From positions 873,001 to 937,000 of the forward strand of contig OZ024718.1 in the NCBI GenBank assembly GCA_964016875.1: a stretch of 64,000 nt of DNA, read 5' to 3'. Source of the DNA: Fallopia convolvulus (taxonomy: Eukaryota; Streptophyta; Magnoliopsida; Caryophyllales; Polygonaceae). Position numbers and translations under genes: made by a program. A model generated the notes under the pieces. That model made no database searches, had not been told where the DNA came from, and was given only the letters and a program-made list of their open reading frames with translations. This document shows positions 41,959 through 54,400 of this stretch, piece by piece (the stretch's first letter is position 1; each line of letters begins with the position of its first letter).

Positions 41959-44900
41959 CTAGGATGAACTTCTCTGACGGTAATTACCATATTTCTGAGC
42001 GATGACGTCGTCAGATAATGCATCCCACACCTACCAAAAAAACAACTCAAGATTATAAGACTGTTTAAAAGAAGAGAGATGAATCAATGAGTTCAAAGTA
42101 AAGGGTATTTGAGACTCACTTGTAATTTTCCCTTGGATCCTCCAATTGCAAGTACGAAGGGCTTCTCCTCACAAAATGAAACCGAAAAGACGGCTCCCTG
42201 AGAACAAGCATTAGTGGTGAAAAATTAGAACTGAACAAAAAAAAAGTAGCAATGAGGTTTAATAATTGCAACAAAGATATGAATGAGCTTACAGCTTTGG
42301 GATTCCGGGACGCAACACATGAAGGATGGTTGTTGGACAAATCCCACAATTTTACCATTTTATCCGTGGAGCCAGTTGCAATCAACTGTGGAGAATAAGT
42401 TGAAACCGAAATCAGTGAATTATGCAAAAGTTGAACTCAGTAAAAAAAATGTAACAAAGAAGGTAGTAGTTACATTAGGGGCAGCAGGGTTGTAAGAAAT
42501 AGTGCAAACAGCTTTGTCATGAGCGTGGAGAGTAAAACTCGGCTTTTGCTTTGCATCTGAATCTGAGCTAGCTGTTCGTATATCAAACCCTTGAATCATG
42601 CCATTCTCAAGACTGACCTGCAAAGTCACACCATGACTGATTAATGATAATATGAATTCAAACGACGGAATTGAATTGACTAAGCTCATTTTGTCAAAAA
42701 TCAACGAGCTTAAGTTCAGATGTACTTACAACAAAAGAGTGCTCTGTATGTGGATCCCAAGCCAAGCACTCAACATCAGCATCAACTGACCATTTGTAAC
42801 CACTGTGTGATGGTTTCCTTCCATCTTTCTGCAGTTAATAAGAAAATTGGCCTTTGTAAGTCAAATTATTACAAGGAACCATCTATTTATAAAAAGCAAA
42901 TATAAAACCCATCAGCCAGAAAATAAGCGCACAATGAACTATAGACCATCTGAACACTAAAATCTTGCTTGCATGATGACATGTCATGGCAAATGAACTT
43001 GTCCTCAAATTCAATAGGAATTACTTTCATAATGTGATTGCACATAAATCTTCAAGTTCCAATATGATATACACACGCGTAAAATAAAATGTTTAGAATA
43101 TATTAAAAGATACAATCTCCCGTCAATAGTCATGAACTCGTACGCTATGTTGACTGCACATAGACAATTTCAAAAAGATAAGCAGTTATGATCATTACCA
43201 GAAATACTGTATGATCAAAAGATCCACTAAGTAGAACTTCAGGCACATGACGATTCCATGCAACTGCTTGAACCTGCAAGTATAAGTTGGAAAGGGCATC
43301 AGCATATTTAAGAGTTAAGACATGTTGTACATAAATGGCAATTCACAACTACATCCACGTTTAGTATATGATGATTATAGATATCTTTAACTATTTTTTG
43401 CAGTTAAAATGTCAAATTTCATAATATTAATCTCAGTTATCCTAACATTATATCATGGTATAATCAAGTGCAAAATCGGAAAACAAATTTTACAAGATGC
43501 AAACATAGTTTAATTTATGCAAAACAATAAATAGTTCCACAAAAGTAAGGTTCAATCCATGCCTTGTCCGTATGGTGATCCATGGTGATACTACATTTCC
43601 CGGTAGCAACATCCCATAGCTTCACCGATTTGTCAGCACTTGCACTAGCGAGAATGTTCCTACATAATTAAACAACAAATAAACTATTTAATCATACATC
43701 TCAGCACAAAATTATGTAAGTAAAGAGGGAGGAAAACCATATACCTGAATTCCTTATTCCAAGCAAGGCCCAAAACTGAATCTGTGTGGCTATCTGCCTT
43801 ATATTTGATCGATTTCTAACCAAAACAAAGAAAAAGGTTACTAGTTGTAATTTCTAAAAGTGGAAGAACGATTAGGAGTACGAGAGATTTCAATCATGTT
43901 TATCACTACAGAAATCAATGCATTACCCACCTCACAAACATCATATGGACCTATGCCTTGTGAATATTGAAGATTTTTATATACTTCCTCAAAAATAACT
44001 TCAACTCAGTATAGACAAATTCGTCAATCTCTTCTCTACATTCTTACGCAAATTTTCAATGGTATAGATAGTAAAGCTAGAGATAGATATATTCTAAAAG
44101 TGCACTTACACAAATAGGGAACCATGAAGATCTAACTGTAAAACAAAATCACACATAGTAAATACAAAATCATGCATAGTAAGGAGAGTATGAAATAACA
44201 AGTGTTGTAAGGTTTCATCAAGTAAGCAACAACAAGCTCAATACCATAGATCAAGGAAGATGGTAATTACAGTTGCAAACAGAAAAAAAGAAATTATTGT
44301 CTCACCTTCTTTCCCTTTCCCTTTTTCTTCTTCTCAACTATCCCACCTAAAGTTGAGATAGATATATTCTAAAAGTGCACTTACACAAATAGGGAACCAT
44401 GAAGATCTAACTGTAAAACAAAATCACACATAGTAAATACAAAATCATGCATAGTAAGGAGAGTATGAAATAACAAGTGTTGTAAGGTTTCATCAAGTAA
44501 GCAACAACAAGCTCAATACCATAGATCAAGGAAGATGGTAATTACAGTTGCAAACAGAAAAAAAGAAATTATTGTCTCACCTTCTTTCCCTTTCCCTTTT
44601 TCTTCTTCTCAACTATCCCACCTAAAGTTGCACATGGTTGAACTTCATCTATCTGAAAGTTTTTTCAAAACAAAATATTGTTTGAACATGATGAGAGATT
44701 CAGAGATGGTTGATACTTGTATGATAAAATGAAAGGCATTACGTAAAACATACAATATCCAGGTCCCATATTTCAATAGTAGGTTCCATTGAGCCAACAG
44801 CAATGAAGTTCCCTGCCATAAGAAATATCATGAAAATTTCAGCAAAAAAAGGATTATAAATATTAAGATTAAATTCATACAAACTAGAAAGAAGTATATA

Positions 44901-46378
44901 TCAAAGACTCTAGAGAGAGAAATATTTATCAAAGACACTAGAGAGAGAAAAATTCAGAGTTTCAGTAAGAGATGTTCATCGCATGATAATGTTCATAACA
45001 ATTCAGCAATCACTCCATTGACTTTCCATTGTACAACAACACAGCAAGAAAACTAGTGGTAAAAAGTTCATAGTTTTAAAATTGAAAGAAAACTAGAAAA
45101 TAGAAAGAAGTACAAATGAAAAATTGTGGCCAAAGCCTAAATACGTAATTTTCTCATAAATTTTTTTATAACCCCTTAGATTATATGCTTCAAATTCCTT
45201 TGGTAAAGATTTCTATAACAAAGAAGTAAGAAAATGAAGCCATATGGGACAAGCATATCAATCACTATGTTCACAGTTATTGTGTATTGTGTATCAAGGC
45301 CAAGAACATTTTAACATCAATACATCACGGAAATCTACAAAAAGGGGTGCAAATATGAAGACTGAAAGATAGAGAATATCACACCTTTTTCGCCACCTTT
45401 CAGTGGACAATCAAGCCATGCTGTGGACAAGGGGAAAGCGGAAATAATAATATCATGGTGAACAAACAAGTTTGGGCTTCCATCTTCTGCTTCATCCAGG
45501 ATATATACCTATAATGAAGTTCAATACTATTAGCATACAAATTTCGGGAGAAAACACAAACAGTATTCGCATATGAATGAACAACACAGAAACGTATCCA
45601 CAAAACTAAGACATAAGTTTCCATCCAATTACAAACCTCGAGTTGGCTGACATCATCCTCATTTCGTGCACAGACAATAACTAGATCATCTGGTTTTATG
45701 GTCATATCCTCCTCTTCCTCAGAATCTTCATCCTTATATTTTTAAAAAGATAAACAACGTATTACTATGGCATTCAATGTTAAAGCAACATTGCTAAAAC
45801 CAGAAAAACTAAGTAATACATACATCATTATCCTTTAAATATGGGTCCATCTCATTACTGGGATAGAAGGCATCACATAGTCCTTTGTCAAATAGCTGAA
45901 TCCCTGAGGTTAAATAACAAATTTCAATACCCAACATCAAACTTGAATAACAATGACAACAGGATCAGATCATTAGCAACAATACCATTATCCTCCTCAT
46001 CATAATTGTCCATATCAAGTTCCTTCAATGCATCAGTTATATCATCAGATGCATTGCCGAGCATCTCAGCTGCAACTGAAGCATGAGCAACTTCATCAAT
46101 CTCTTTGTCAGCTTCAACTTCCATATCCGCATCATCTTCCTCATCATCAGCATGCCTATCAATACACCAATTTGACACATTTCAACCGAATTACTTACAA
46201 ATATCTCAAATTGAGCATGATAAAAACATGAAACGAGATGCAAAAAGAGATAACCCTACCCAATTTCAAGAGCGCCGCTTTTTATAATCTCTTCGATTTC
46301 TTCTTTGGACGGAGGCTCGGCAACTGAAGGCACGGACTTTGCAATCCCTTTAGGGACCCATGAAATAGCTGAAATCAT
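41959..46378 (-). CDS. PWP1: WD40-repeat protein PWP1 (periodic tryptophan protein 1)
   Basis: Fifteen minus-strand exons join in phase to 482 residues: 46378-46260, 46155-45986, 45903-45824, 45732-45637, 45508-45385, 44812-44754, 44652-44581, 43815-43745, 43659-43563, 43273-43199, 42828-42730, 42617-42474, 42385-42293, 42197-42120, 42030-41959. PWP1 is a nuclear/nucleolar beta-propeller protein tied to rRNA gene expression and 60S ribosome assembly in yeast and animals. MISAISWVPKG is the family start. Acidic stretches (DDEEDDADMEVE, DEDSEEEED) occupy about 45-130. WD repeats follow, e.g. PTIEIWDLD, ASASADKSVKLWDV, SGSFDHTVFL, AWDPHTEHSF and ATGSTDKMVKLWDL. A lysine-rich loop KKKKGKGKK separates the first two. 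Intron 9 begins GC (AAG|GCATGG). Intron 7 holds a 275-bp tandem duplication. Confidence 0.92.
44080..44629. repeat. 275-bp tandem duplication including part of PWP1 exon 7
   Basis: 44080-44354 and 44355-44629 appear identical or nearly so over 275 bp. The right copy contains the real 3' half and splice donor of exon 7; the left copy repeats that exon half and donor inside intron 7, downstream in transcription. The lack of visible differences implies a very recent event (or an assembly artefact). Confidence 0.9.
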
Positions 46379-47293
46379 TGTTAGTAAGGTGGATGAGGGA
46401 CTGATATAGAGGTGGTTACGGGGCCGGAGGAAGACGGTCGGTGTCGGCGCCGGTGAAAGAAGGAATTGTGAAATTGAAAGCCTGAATGAGGGTTTAGACG
46501 ATGGCGGCCGGTATAGGAATGGGGTTTTAAAAACAGCCCGCAAAAATCATCAAATTTGATAAGAAAAATTACAGAAAATAACCCAATTTTAGAGGGTAAT
46601 TACGAAACATAGCCCAAAATTTCAAAATTACGGCAATCAACCTTGATTACGGGGTGAGTTACTGAGTTACCAATAACTAGCCTAATCAATCATTGAAGAT
46701 GGTTTTTCTTATAAAAAAAATGATGATTTATAGGGTGACCAATTAAAAAAAATCTCCTATTTAATGATGATTTATGCTTATCTAATGTGAAAGGTGATTG
46801 GAGAAGAAGGTGACCGGAGAATAAGGAGAACTCGATGAAGGGACTTAAGCCCAAACTGTTGGGGTTAGGGGCGTGACTTTGTGAGTGTGTAACATGTGAT
46901 GCGACATTATGTTTCTTTTACACTTTAGTCTAAAAAATAAATATGAAATTTGGACTTGAACATGTTGCATTGTTCTTTTATTAAAAGATATCTATTACTC
47001 TAAACTTAATCATGTTTTTAGGAAATGTAATTCAGTCGCTGATGAAGTGGTCAGACTACGACATTCTTCGATCAGATCAGACTTCACCCAGAGCTACATG
47101 CTCTCAAAAAATGCGCTAGGATGAAACCTGTTTTTCATCCTAATTGTTACCTATGTAAAAAAAACGTAACCATACCAATAAACCGTTAAAAATATCAATT
47201 GGTTAATCATAACCGATTTTTTTAGTACGATTAACCAAAAAAGGTAATTGATTTTTCGATTTTAAAGTTCGGTTTTTTCGGTTCGGGTTTTTT
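46379..47293. other. Intergenic upstream of PWP1
   Basis: The first 150 bases hold the PWP1 5' region; an open frame extends upstream of the chosen Met, but MISAISWVPKG is the conserved start. The remainder is AT-rich with no recognised feature. Confidence 0.45.
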
Positions 47294-47660
47294 TAGACCT
47301 GGGTCCGGTTCCGGTTCCGGTCGGTTCCTCCCGTTCCGGTTTCGGTTCGAAACCGGAAATAATAATAAAAAAAATATCTCAATTTTTTACCTCCGAGCTA
47401 AAACCGCGATCGCGGTTACCCAAACCGCGGTCACGGTTTGATTATTCTTTTGTTTTTTGTGGGTGGAACCGATGGTTCCACCCGGTTCGGAACCGCCGGT
47501 TCCCGGTTCCGGAACCGCCGGTTCCCGGTTCCCGGTTCCGGAACCGCCGGTTCCGGGGGTGGACGAACCGGAACCGTACCGGGAACGGTTCCCGGTACGG
47601 TTCCGGTTTCGGCCGGTTTCCCGCCGTTCGCCGGTTCACCCGGAACCGGACCCAGGTCTA
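47294..47660. mobile_element. hAT MITE with GGAACCGG-rich core, 367 bp, TSD GGTTTTTT
   Basis: Same 17-bp termini as the 37.95-kb copy (TAGACCTGGGTCCGGTT at the left and its inverse at the right), flanked by perfect GGTTTTTT (47286-47293 and 47661-47668). GGTTCCGG/CCGGAACC runs fill both arms, with an AT-rich centre. Frames across it are artefacts of the repeat. Confidence 0.93.
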
Positions 47661-47730
47661 GGTTTTTTCTCTCCCAACCCTACATTTAGCACAATGTTTA
47701 CTCAATTACTCCTCATCTGAAACACTATAA

Positions 47731-47795
47731 AGGCCCATTTCCAGCCCAATTTGAAAAGGTCAGCCACTTTACAAACTTTTTTCTCGTTATAAATA
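47731..47795 (+). promoter_or_regulatory. Displaced RPL23A promoter: site II element and TATA box
   Basis: AGGCCCAT at 47731 (site II, TGGGCY on the other strand), AGCCCAA at about 47743 and TATAAATA at 47788-47795 have the order and spacing of a plant ribosomal-protein promoter. The matching downstream part (telo-box, start codon) is 7.3 kb away, beyond the MULE whose insertion point is immediately after this TATA box. Confidence 0.65.
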
Positions 47796-47925
47796 AACGA
47801 CGAATGTATGGCGCCCCGTTCAGAGTTTAATGGCGCGCAGGAAATGAAAGCGGAAAAACCTACCGCTTTATAAGGTAGCGGTACAATGTACCGGAACATT
47901 TTTTTTTTAAATGTCAAGTCAATAT

Positions 47926-48013
47926 GGTGCAGATTCCCTCGCGTGGGAATCTGCACCAGTACCGGTAGCGGTTTCCGCTACCGGTACTACGTAATCTGCA
48001 TTTGCAGATTACG
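47926..48013. repeat. Three consecutive perfect hairpins in the left MULE arm
   Basis: Stem 1: GGTGCAGATTCCC, 6-nt loop, inverse (47926-47957). Stem 2: AGTACCGGTAGCGG, loop TTT, inverse (47958-47988). Stem 3: CGTAATCTGCA, loop TT, inverse (47990-48013). They abut one another and lie between the terminal repeat and the PMD gene. Confidence 0.9.
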
Positions 48014-48224
48014 CGTTGACCAGGCGCGGAAGACGCAATTCGTATTGAATGTCGAATTTACTCCGTTCGTTTATTCCTCCGCTACCTCCTACTACATACA
48101 CCCATAAACCCACCCCTCTCCATTTTTTCAAAAAAAAAACACTCCATCTCCTTCTTCATTTCGCCCTCCATTTTCAATCTTCTTCAACCTCAATCCTTCA
48201 TCTCTCCATTCAAGCTTTACAACA

Positions 48225-51192
48225 ATGGATATATATGTAAGAATTTTACATATTTTTGATTCTTATAATTTTGTAATTTAATTTTAATTGATTAGTAGTT
48301 AAATTTTGATTTGTTAATTTTTTTATAAAGAACCGGATTCGTGGAAAATCAAAGTCAAAGACGCCACCTCCGCCTACTTCTAGTTCGCATAGAAGGCGGG
48401 ATGCACCTCAATCGATTAATTTGAATGAGGGTTTAGCCACAAGGGACAATGTAGGTGGCCCAAGCGGTAGTGAGGCGATTGTAACCACGGCTCTAGAAGC
48501 AATGACGGTCCAATCCCCATACACCCCACACGTTAATCCGTTACAAGGTGTAGGTACGTAATTGTTTTTTTGCGTAATTATTGTAGTTGTAAATAGATTT
48601 TTTTAGAATATTAGTTGTAATTGTGTACACTTTTTTAGAATATTATAGAATATTATTTTGAATTTTATAGAATTTTGTAGAATGTTAGTATTAATTTTTT
48701 AGAAATTTTGAGCATATTAGTTTTAATATTATATTACTATGAGAATATTATAGAATATTATTTTGAATTATAGAATTTTTTAGAATATTAGTATTAATTT
48801 TTTAGAAATTTTGAACATATTAGTTTTAATATTATAATACGATGAGAATATTATAGAATATTATTTGTAATTTTTTAGAATTTTTTAGGATTAGTTATAA
48901 TTTTTTAGAATATTAGTTTTAATATTTTAGAAATATTTATATAATTATTTAGAATTATTTTGGTTATTTTATATTATAATATTATTAGTTTTAATTATGT
49001 TGTGATATTTAAGGTTTTATTTTTAGAATTGTTTAGAATTTATTAGAATATTAGTTGTATTTTTTAGAATTTTTTAGAATATTAGTTTTAATATTTTAGA
49101 AATATTTACATAATTATTTAGAATTATTTCGCTTATTTTATATCATAATATTATTAGTTTTAATTATGTTGTGATATTTAATGAATTGTTTAGAATTTTT
49201 TAGAATATTAGTCGTAATATTTTAGAATTATTTTCATAATTGTATCGAAATATTTAGCTTATAATTTATAATTATTTTGATTATTTTATATCATAAATAT
49301 AAAATATGTGCAGATTTCGATGACCTTTCATCAATAAGAAATTATCTGTCTAGAGGGGGTGCTGATTTTGATATTACCCCCGACCTTTTTGCGGACCCTA
49401 CTCCGCTCACTGGTAGACGCTCGACCTATGAGACAGGTCCGCCCACACATGAGGGTTACCAATTTCCCTCACAATACCCGGAGTCCCAGTACTTGTACTC
49501 ACAGTACCCGGCCTCCCAGTACCCGGACTCACAGTACATGTCCTCTCAGTACCCGTCGTCCTCCCATTACCCGTCGTCCTCCCAATATCCATCTAGCTCC
49601 CATTACCCGTCGAGCTCCCAGGACCCATCTGAGCCGCCCATGCCACCCATGCCGCTTACGCTCTACACGGCCCCAGAGGGTTATCATATGCCGCCCCCAG
49701 AGCCAACTATACAAAACATGAACACAGATAATCCTGATGTCGAAGAAGTAGATGTGAATGAGCCGGGTTACGATCTCCCCGTGCACCCCGAGGGTGGTTA
49801 TGGTGGCGGCCCTGTCGACACCTCTTTGCTTACTCACTATCCCACCCATAAGGCACATTATATTTGGGACCACCAACAGGTAAGATGACATCTAAATCTT
49901 TAAATTTTGTTGAAATATTTATAATTGTTACCACTGTTCAAAACTTATATATTTTTGCAATGTGATCAGTGGGCGCACCCGTTGAAACTCCAACATCGGG
50001 ATGGAGCACTTAAGTTCTTAAACAAGTTGGTCAAGGAGGCGAACCCCCGTGCAGGTTGGATAGGCCTTGTGAATCAAAGTCGCCTGGCCCATTTGAAGGA
50101 TTGGACATTCAAAGACCACGATTCGGCTTTGGTCACTGCATTTGTAGAGAGATGGCATCCGGAAACTAATAGTTTCCATTTTCCGTGGGGAGAGATCTCC
50201 ATCACATTGCACGATGTCAAGAAGATAATGAAACTTCCAATGGGTGGCATAAAGGTGCGATCGGGTCATAGCGGTCATAACGATGACAGCATACGTCAGG
50301 TATTGGCTAATATGCTAGGTGTCAGCATTGTAGATGTGAACAGGCAAATTAGGAAAGGTGGCATCAACATCCCTAAGCTCAAGGGGCGTCTAACTGAGTT
50401 GGTCAATACTCGAGGAGCTGATCAACACACCATTGCATCTTTGTACTTGATGTTGTTGCTCGGGTCAACCATATTTTTGGACAAGTCTGATTCTGCGGTG
50501 CAATACAAATTAATGCACCTTCTTTTAGATCACGGAGTGACCTCTTCATATGCATGGGGGGCTGCTACTTTGTGTTGGTTGTACAGGCAACTGGGTTGTG
50601 CATCCCGCACGCATGCCAAGCAAATGAGTGGGTGTCCATACCTCCTAATTGTAAGTTTTAAATTCCCGTGTTTATTTATCTAACATGCATTTGTTTTTTT
50701 ATGCTTTAATTTATGTAATATGTCTATTTTTCTGTGTAGTTATGGATATGGAAGTATTTTCCGAAGTTTAAGGGTCGGATGAGCAGGGCACCGGGTGCGA
50801 GTGCGACCGACTTTCATTCGGAAGCGAGTCGGAACATAGAAGAGGCGCAGGTGTTGGGGTTGCGGGAACAATTAGATGCATTGGACATGAACCAGGTGTG
50901 TTGGATGCCGTGGGGCCAAGGCCTCGACTTTACTAGGGATGAGCTGAAGGAGTCGCGGTATAGGGGTTTGCTCACGTACTTCGGAGATCGGGAGCCCTAT
51001 ATGCCTGATAGATTTTATAGGCAGTTTGGGTACCACCAGAGGATCCCTATTCTAGACGTGATTAGGCCTTTGGATGCCCTCGAGACGGGTGTAGTTGGAC
51101 AGCTCCCGCAAGCTCAACCGAACTGGCGACCTCCTAACCCTCCCTCACACTACCAACCTGGACGACACAGTGATGCTGGATTTTATAGATAG
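48225..51192 (+). CDS. Plant mobile domain (PMD) protein of the MULE
   Basis: Five exons (48225-48236, 48331-48553, 49314-49879, 49970-50650, 50740-51192) join in phase to 644 residues. The PMD family (PF10536; often labelled 'serine/threonine-protein phosphatase 7 long form homolog') includes MAIN and MAIL1 of Arabidopsis and many transposon-borne copies. Residues about 80-267 are low-complexity, with a tandem run of SQYP(E/A/D/S)SQY-type units. The mobile domain lies in exon 4 and the start of exon 5: WAHPLKLQHRDG, then WHPETNSFHFPWGEISITLHD, CWLYRQLG and WIWKYFPKF. The first exon encodes only four residues, so the start is less certain than the rest. It converges on the transposase gene, as expected for a two-gene element. 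Its role in transposition is unknown. Confidence 0.85.
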
Positions 51193-51288
51193 AGCCACGG
51201 GAGGTTTAGCAGTTTGTTATGGATGTTTAGTGTAACAAATGTTTGTTTTCATTTTATGTGTTGTTGGATATTAGTAACTGTGGTGGGA

Positions 51289-51301
51289 TAATAATAATAA
51301 C

Positions 51302-51342
<41 letters not shown>

Positions 51343-51346
51343 CAAC
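51289..51346. repeat. ATA microsatellite between the convergent MULE genes
   Basis: A run of about 18 ATA/ATC-type triplets (ATAATAATAACAATAATAAT...) lies between the 3' ends of the PMD and transposase genes. Confidence 0.9.
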
Positions 51347-51414
51347 ATTTCATAAATATCTTTTTTCACAAACATTCTACAAATACCCCTACAAATACAA
51401 ATACAAGTCATATT

Positions 51415-54400
51415 CTAAAAGAAACTAGGAGGCAACCCAGCTGCATTGTGGTAACTAACGTATTGGGCCATGCGGTCATGAAAGGGAAGATCCACTCCAC
51501 GAACACTATGATGATGAAATTGGGTCCAAATCCTCGCAGCGGTCGGAATGGGGGCGCCATCTACGAGCGTAACCTGCAATGACAAATTCGTAAGTTATAG
51601 AATAAATATTTTAGCACAACAAGAATATGTAAATGTATGACGCTTACCGGGACATAATGGTTCCCTAGATGAGCAATCGCTACGACGTTGTTCCACACAA
51701 GACTATCGGGAGCTTCACACGCAATCATCGGGAGGCATGTATGAGGACCACGCTCGGATAATACGACAAGTGCACACTGGAATCTAGTAGCAAACGCCAA
51801 TCCAACCATTGGCGTCTCCATCCAGAAGTAATCTGTACTGACCTGATTGATCAAATCATCAATATGTGTCCAATAAGGATGTATAAGTGCATACGTCTCG
51901 TAGTGGGTCCTCAACTCCAAAGCCATCTCCTCTCGCATCCTCCTCCAATTATCCGGCCCCCAACCAATCAGATAAGCGAGTGCCCTGTACCCACAATTAC
52001 CATCTCCTACGACATCAATAGCACTGACGATGAATTGCCTCATGAAGTTGGGTACATGGACACCGAAATCAACTTCAATGTGCCCTTCTACTTCAAACGT
52101 GGGACGGTATACACCTTCCTCTTCCTCTTCCTCTTCCCCTTCCCCTTTCCCTTCCTCTTCCTCTTCCTCTTCCTCTTCCTCTCCCTCTCCCTCTGGAACA
52201 TGGCTATGTGCAACCCCAGGCATAGAACGAGGGTCTCTTCCGTGTTTTTGAAGATGCTCCAGCCTAGTCAAATCTCTTGGTTGGACTTTTGAGTTCTTCC
52301 TTGGCCTACCCTTCTTCTTTGTCTTGAGAGATGGCTCCATCAAATCCCCCTCTTCGGGATATTTGAGGTTTTTATATTTTTGACCAACCTGATGTTTGAC
52401 GATAGGATCAATCTTTCCTTCATAGAAGTCTTGTATCATCCTCGTCCATATATTGTCATTTGGATCGAGAGTTGTGGGGGTCACCTGTTCATCTACTCCC
52501 CTTTGGCCTTCCCACACCAATTGTTTCCAAAAATCATGAATCATCGAAAGCTCAATAGGTCTGCATTCAGTCATACAAGCAAGGACTTGGTGAGGGCAAG
52601 GTAGTCCACGGACCGTTGTCCACCATGCATCGTCGCATGTTGGACGGAAAGAACTACTCGGGTCAAATATAGCATTGACATGGCCAAACAACTCTCCAAT
52701 ACACATGTTGGAAACCTTCATTGGAAGGCGAGAGAAGACGGTTTTGAGCGGCTCGCTCAATTGTTTGATGGACAACGGTTCGCTCGTACGGTCCCTTTCC
52801 ATCTCTCCCCTAATGTTATGCACCTGAATGTTCACCATGGCGTGCATCTTTCTCAAAACTGTGCTGAACCCATCAACAGAAGACTCCAAATAATTTTTCA
52901 GCAAAGAGTGTTGGGACTCAACCCTGAAAAATATTTAGTTAAATAAGTACCAATAACGTTAATAATAGTTTAGGGTTTTCTCGTAAGGAAAATTAATTTA
53001 ATTACCTGTTCGTGGTCCTTGTAAACAAATGGAGACGATGATCGGTGTATGCTCTAACTATGTGATCACGCCAGGGAGTAAGCCAGTTCCTTTGGAGGTA
53101 TGCCAACAACAAGGGATTGAGTGGATGTTGTATTCCAATCTGACCATCCCGCAATAGACGAAGTCGTGCCTCGTACTCTGATACACTCGTCGAGCAAAAT
53201 AGCTCCCATGCTTTGTTTCCAAACCACTTCGCGGTCTCCTCAGAAAACCCGTTCGCCAGAGCGTATGCCTTGCAATTTCGCTTGATATGCACCCAACACA
53301 ACAAGTGTTTAGCGTCGGGGAACAAGACCGCGACGGCGTTAACCTCGGCAACATCACGATCAGTGACAACAACTTCTGGCATTTTTCCAACCAATTCAAA
53401 GACCTGCCGCAATTGATATAACACCCATTCGTAGTGATCTTGGGTCTCTCTTGCCATAAATGCAAACCCAATGCAAAAAGTCTGTCCGGTGCAAGTAAAC
53501 CCTACCATCTCACACAAAGGCATGTTGTACCTAACATAATAATTAATTTGAATAAGTTAACGTGCAAAACTTAATGTGCAAAGTAAATATGCTTTTATTA
53601 TAAATACTTACATGTTTGTTTTGTATGTCGCATCCATAATCACAACATACGGAAACAGCTTCAGCAGATTCAACGACTTGGGGTGGGCAAAGAAAAAGTC
53701 AATTATCTCGTTGCTTTCCTCCTCGGATCGATAATCGAGATAGTACCCATTTGACTTTAAGAAATGGAGCAAGAATTGAGTTACCGTCATCGAGCTCATC
53801 TCTTTCTTCAGTATCTCGTGCCGAAAAGTGTACAACTGTCTCATCGATGTTGTCATGTCCGACCACTTTTGCCGCAAGTATGTCATAACAAATTTCGGTT
53901 CACCATGTGCGAGGGTTAATAGCCTTGCATCCTTCTTTTGCTCATCAGTCAGGCGGCCGGCAAAAGGGTACCCCTCCAAACTAGTAGAAAGGTCGTGGTT
54001 GTGGCGACCGCATTTCACGCTTAGCCGCCAAGAATGGGTCCTCCTGTCCCTTTGTCCAACCAACTCAAACGGACAACCAATTTTCCTTGAACGTGGGTTT
54101 TCCTTTAGATTATCACCAGCCTGTAACAATCTTCCTATAATGCCAGATTTCCCCTTCTTTTTTCGCTTGTACTCACCAGCCAACACACATGCTAAAAGGA
54201 CCCTCGTTTCCCAGGAATTTTTAATGGTCAACACCATGTTCAGATTCTTGCCTATTCCTCTAGCCCATTTTAGCATTACGTTCCGATCCGGCCACTCATT
54301 ATCAGACTCAAAGTGGGTAGAAAAATCGGAAAACTGTAAAAGATTGATTCACAAATTTAAAGAGTTTAATTATTACTTGCATATAACAAATTATAAAATA

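Noticed and set aside
46376..46543. Upstream extension of the PWP1 frame
   Set aside because: The conserved family start is MISAISWVPKG; the extension shows no conservation that I recognise and lies in likely 5' UTR.
47438..47720. Overlapping frames of 65-87 codons on both strands
   Set aside because: Same cause: the second GGAACCGG MITE.
51864..52292. 142-codon plus-strand frame with Phe/Leu/Ser-rich run
   Set aside because: Opposite strand of the transposase glutamate tract.
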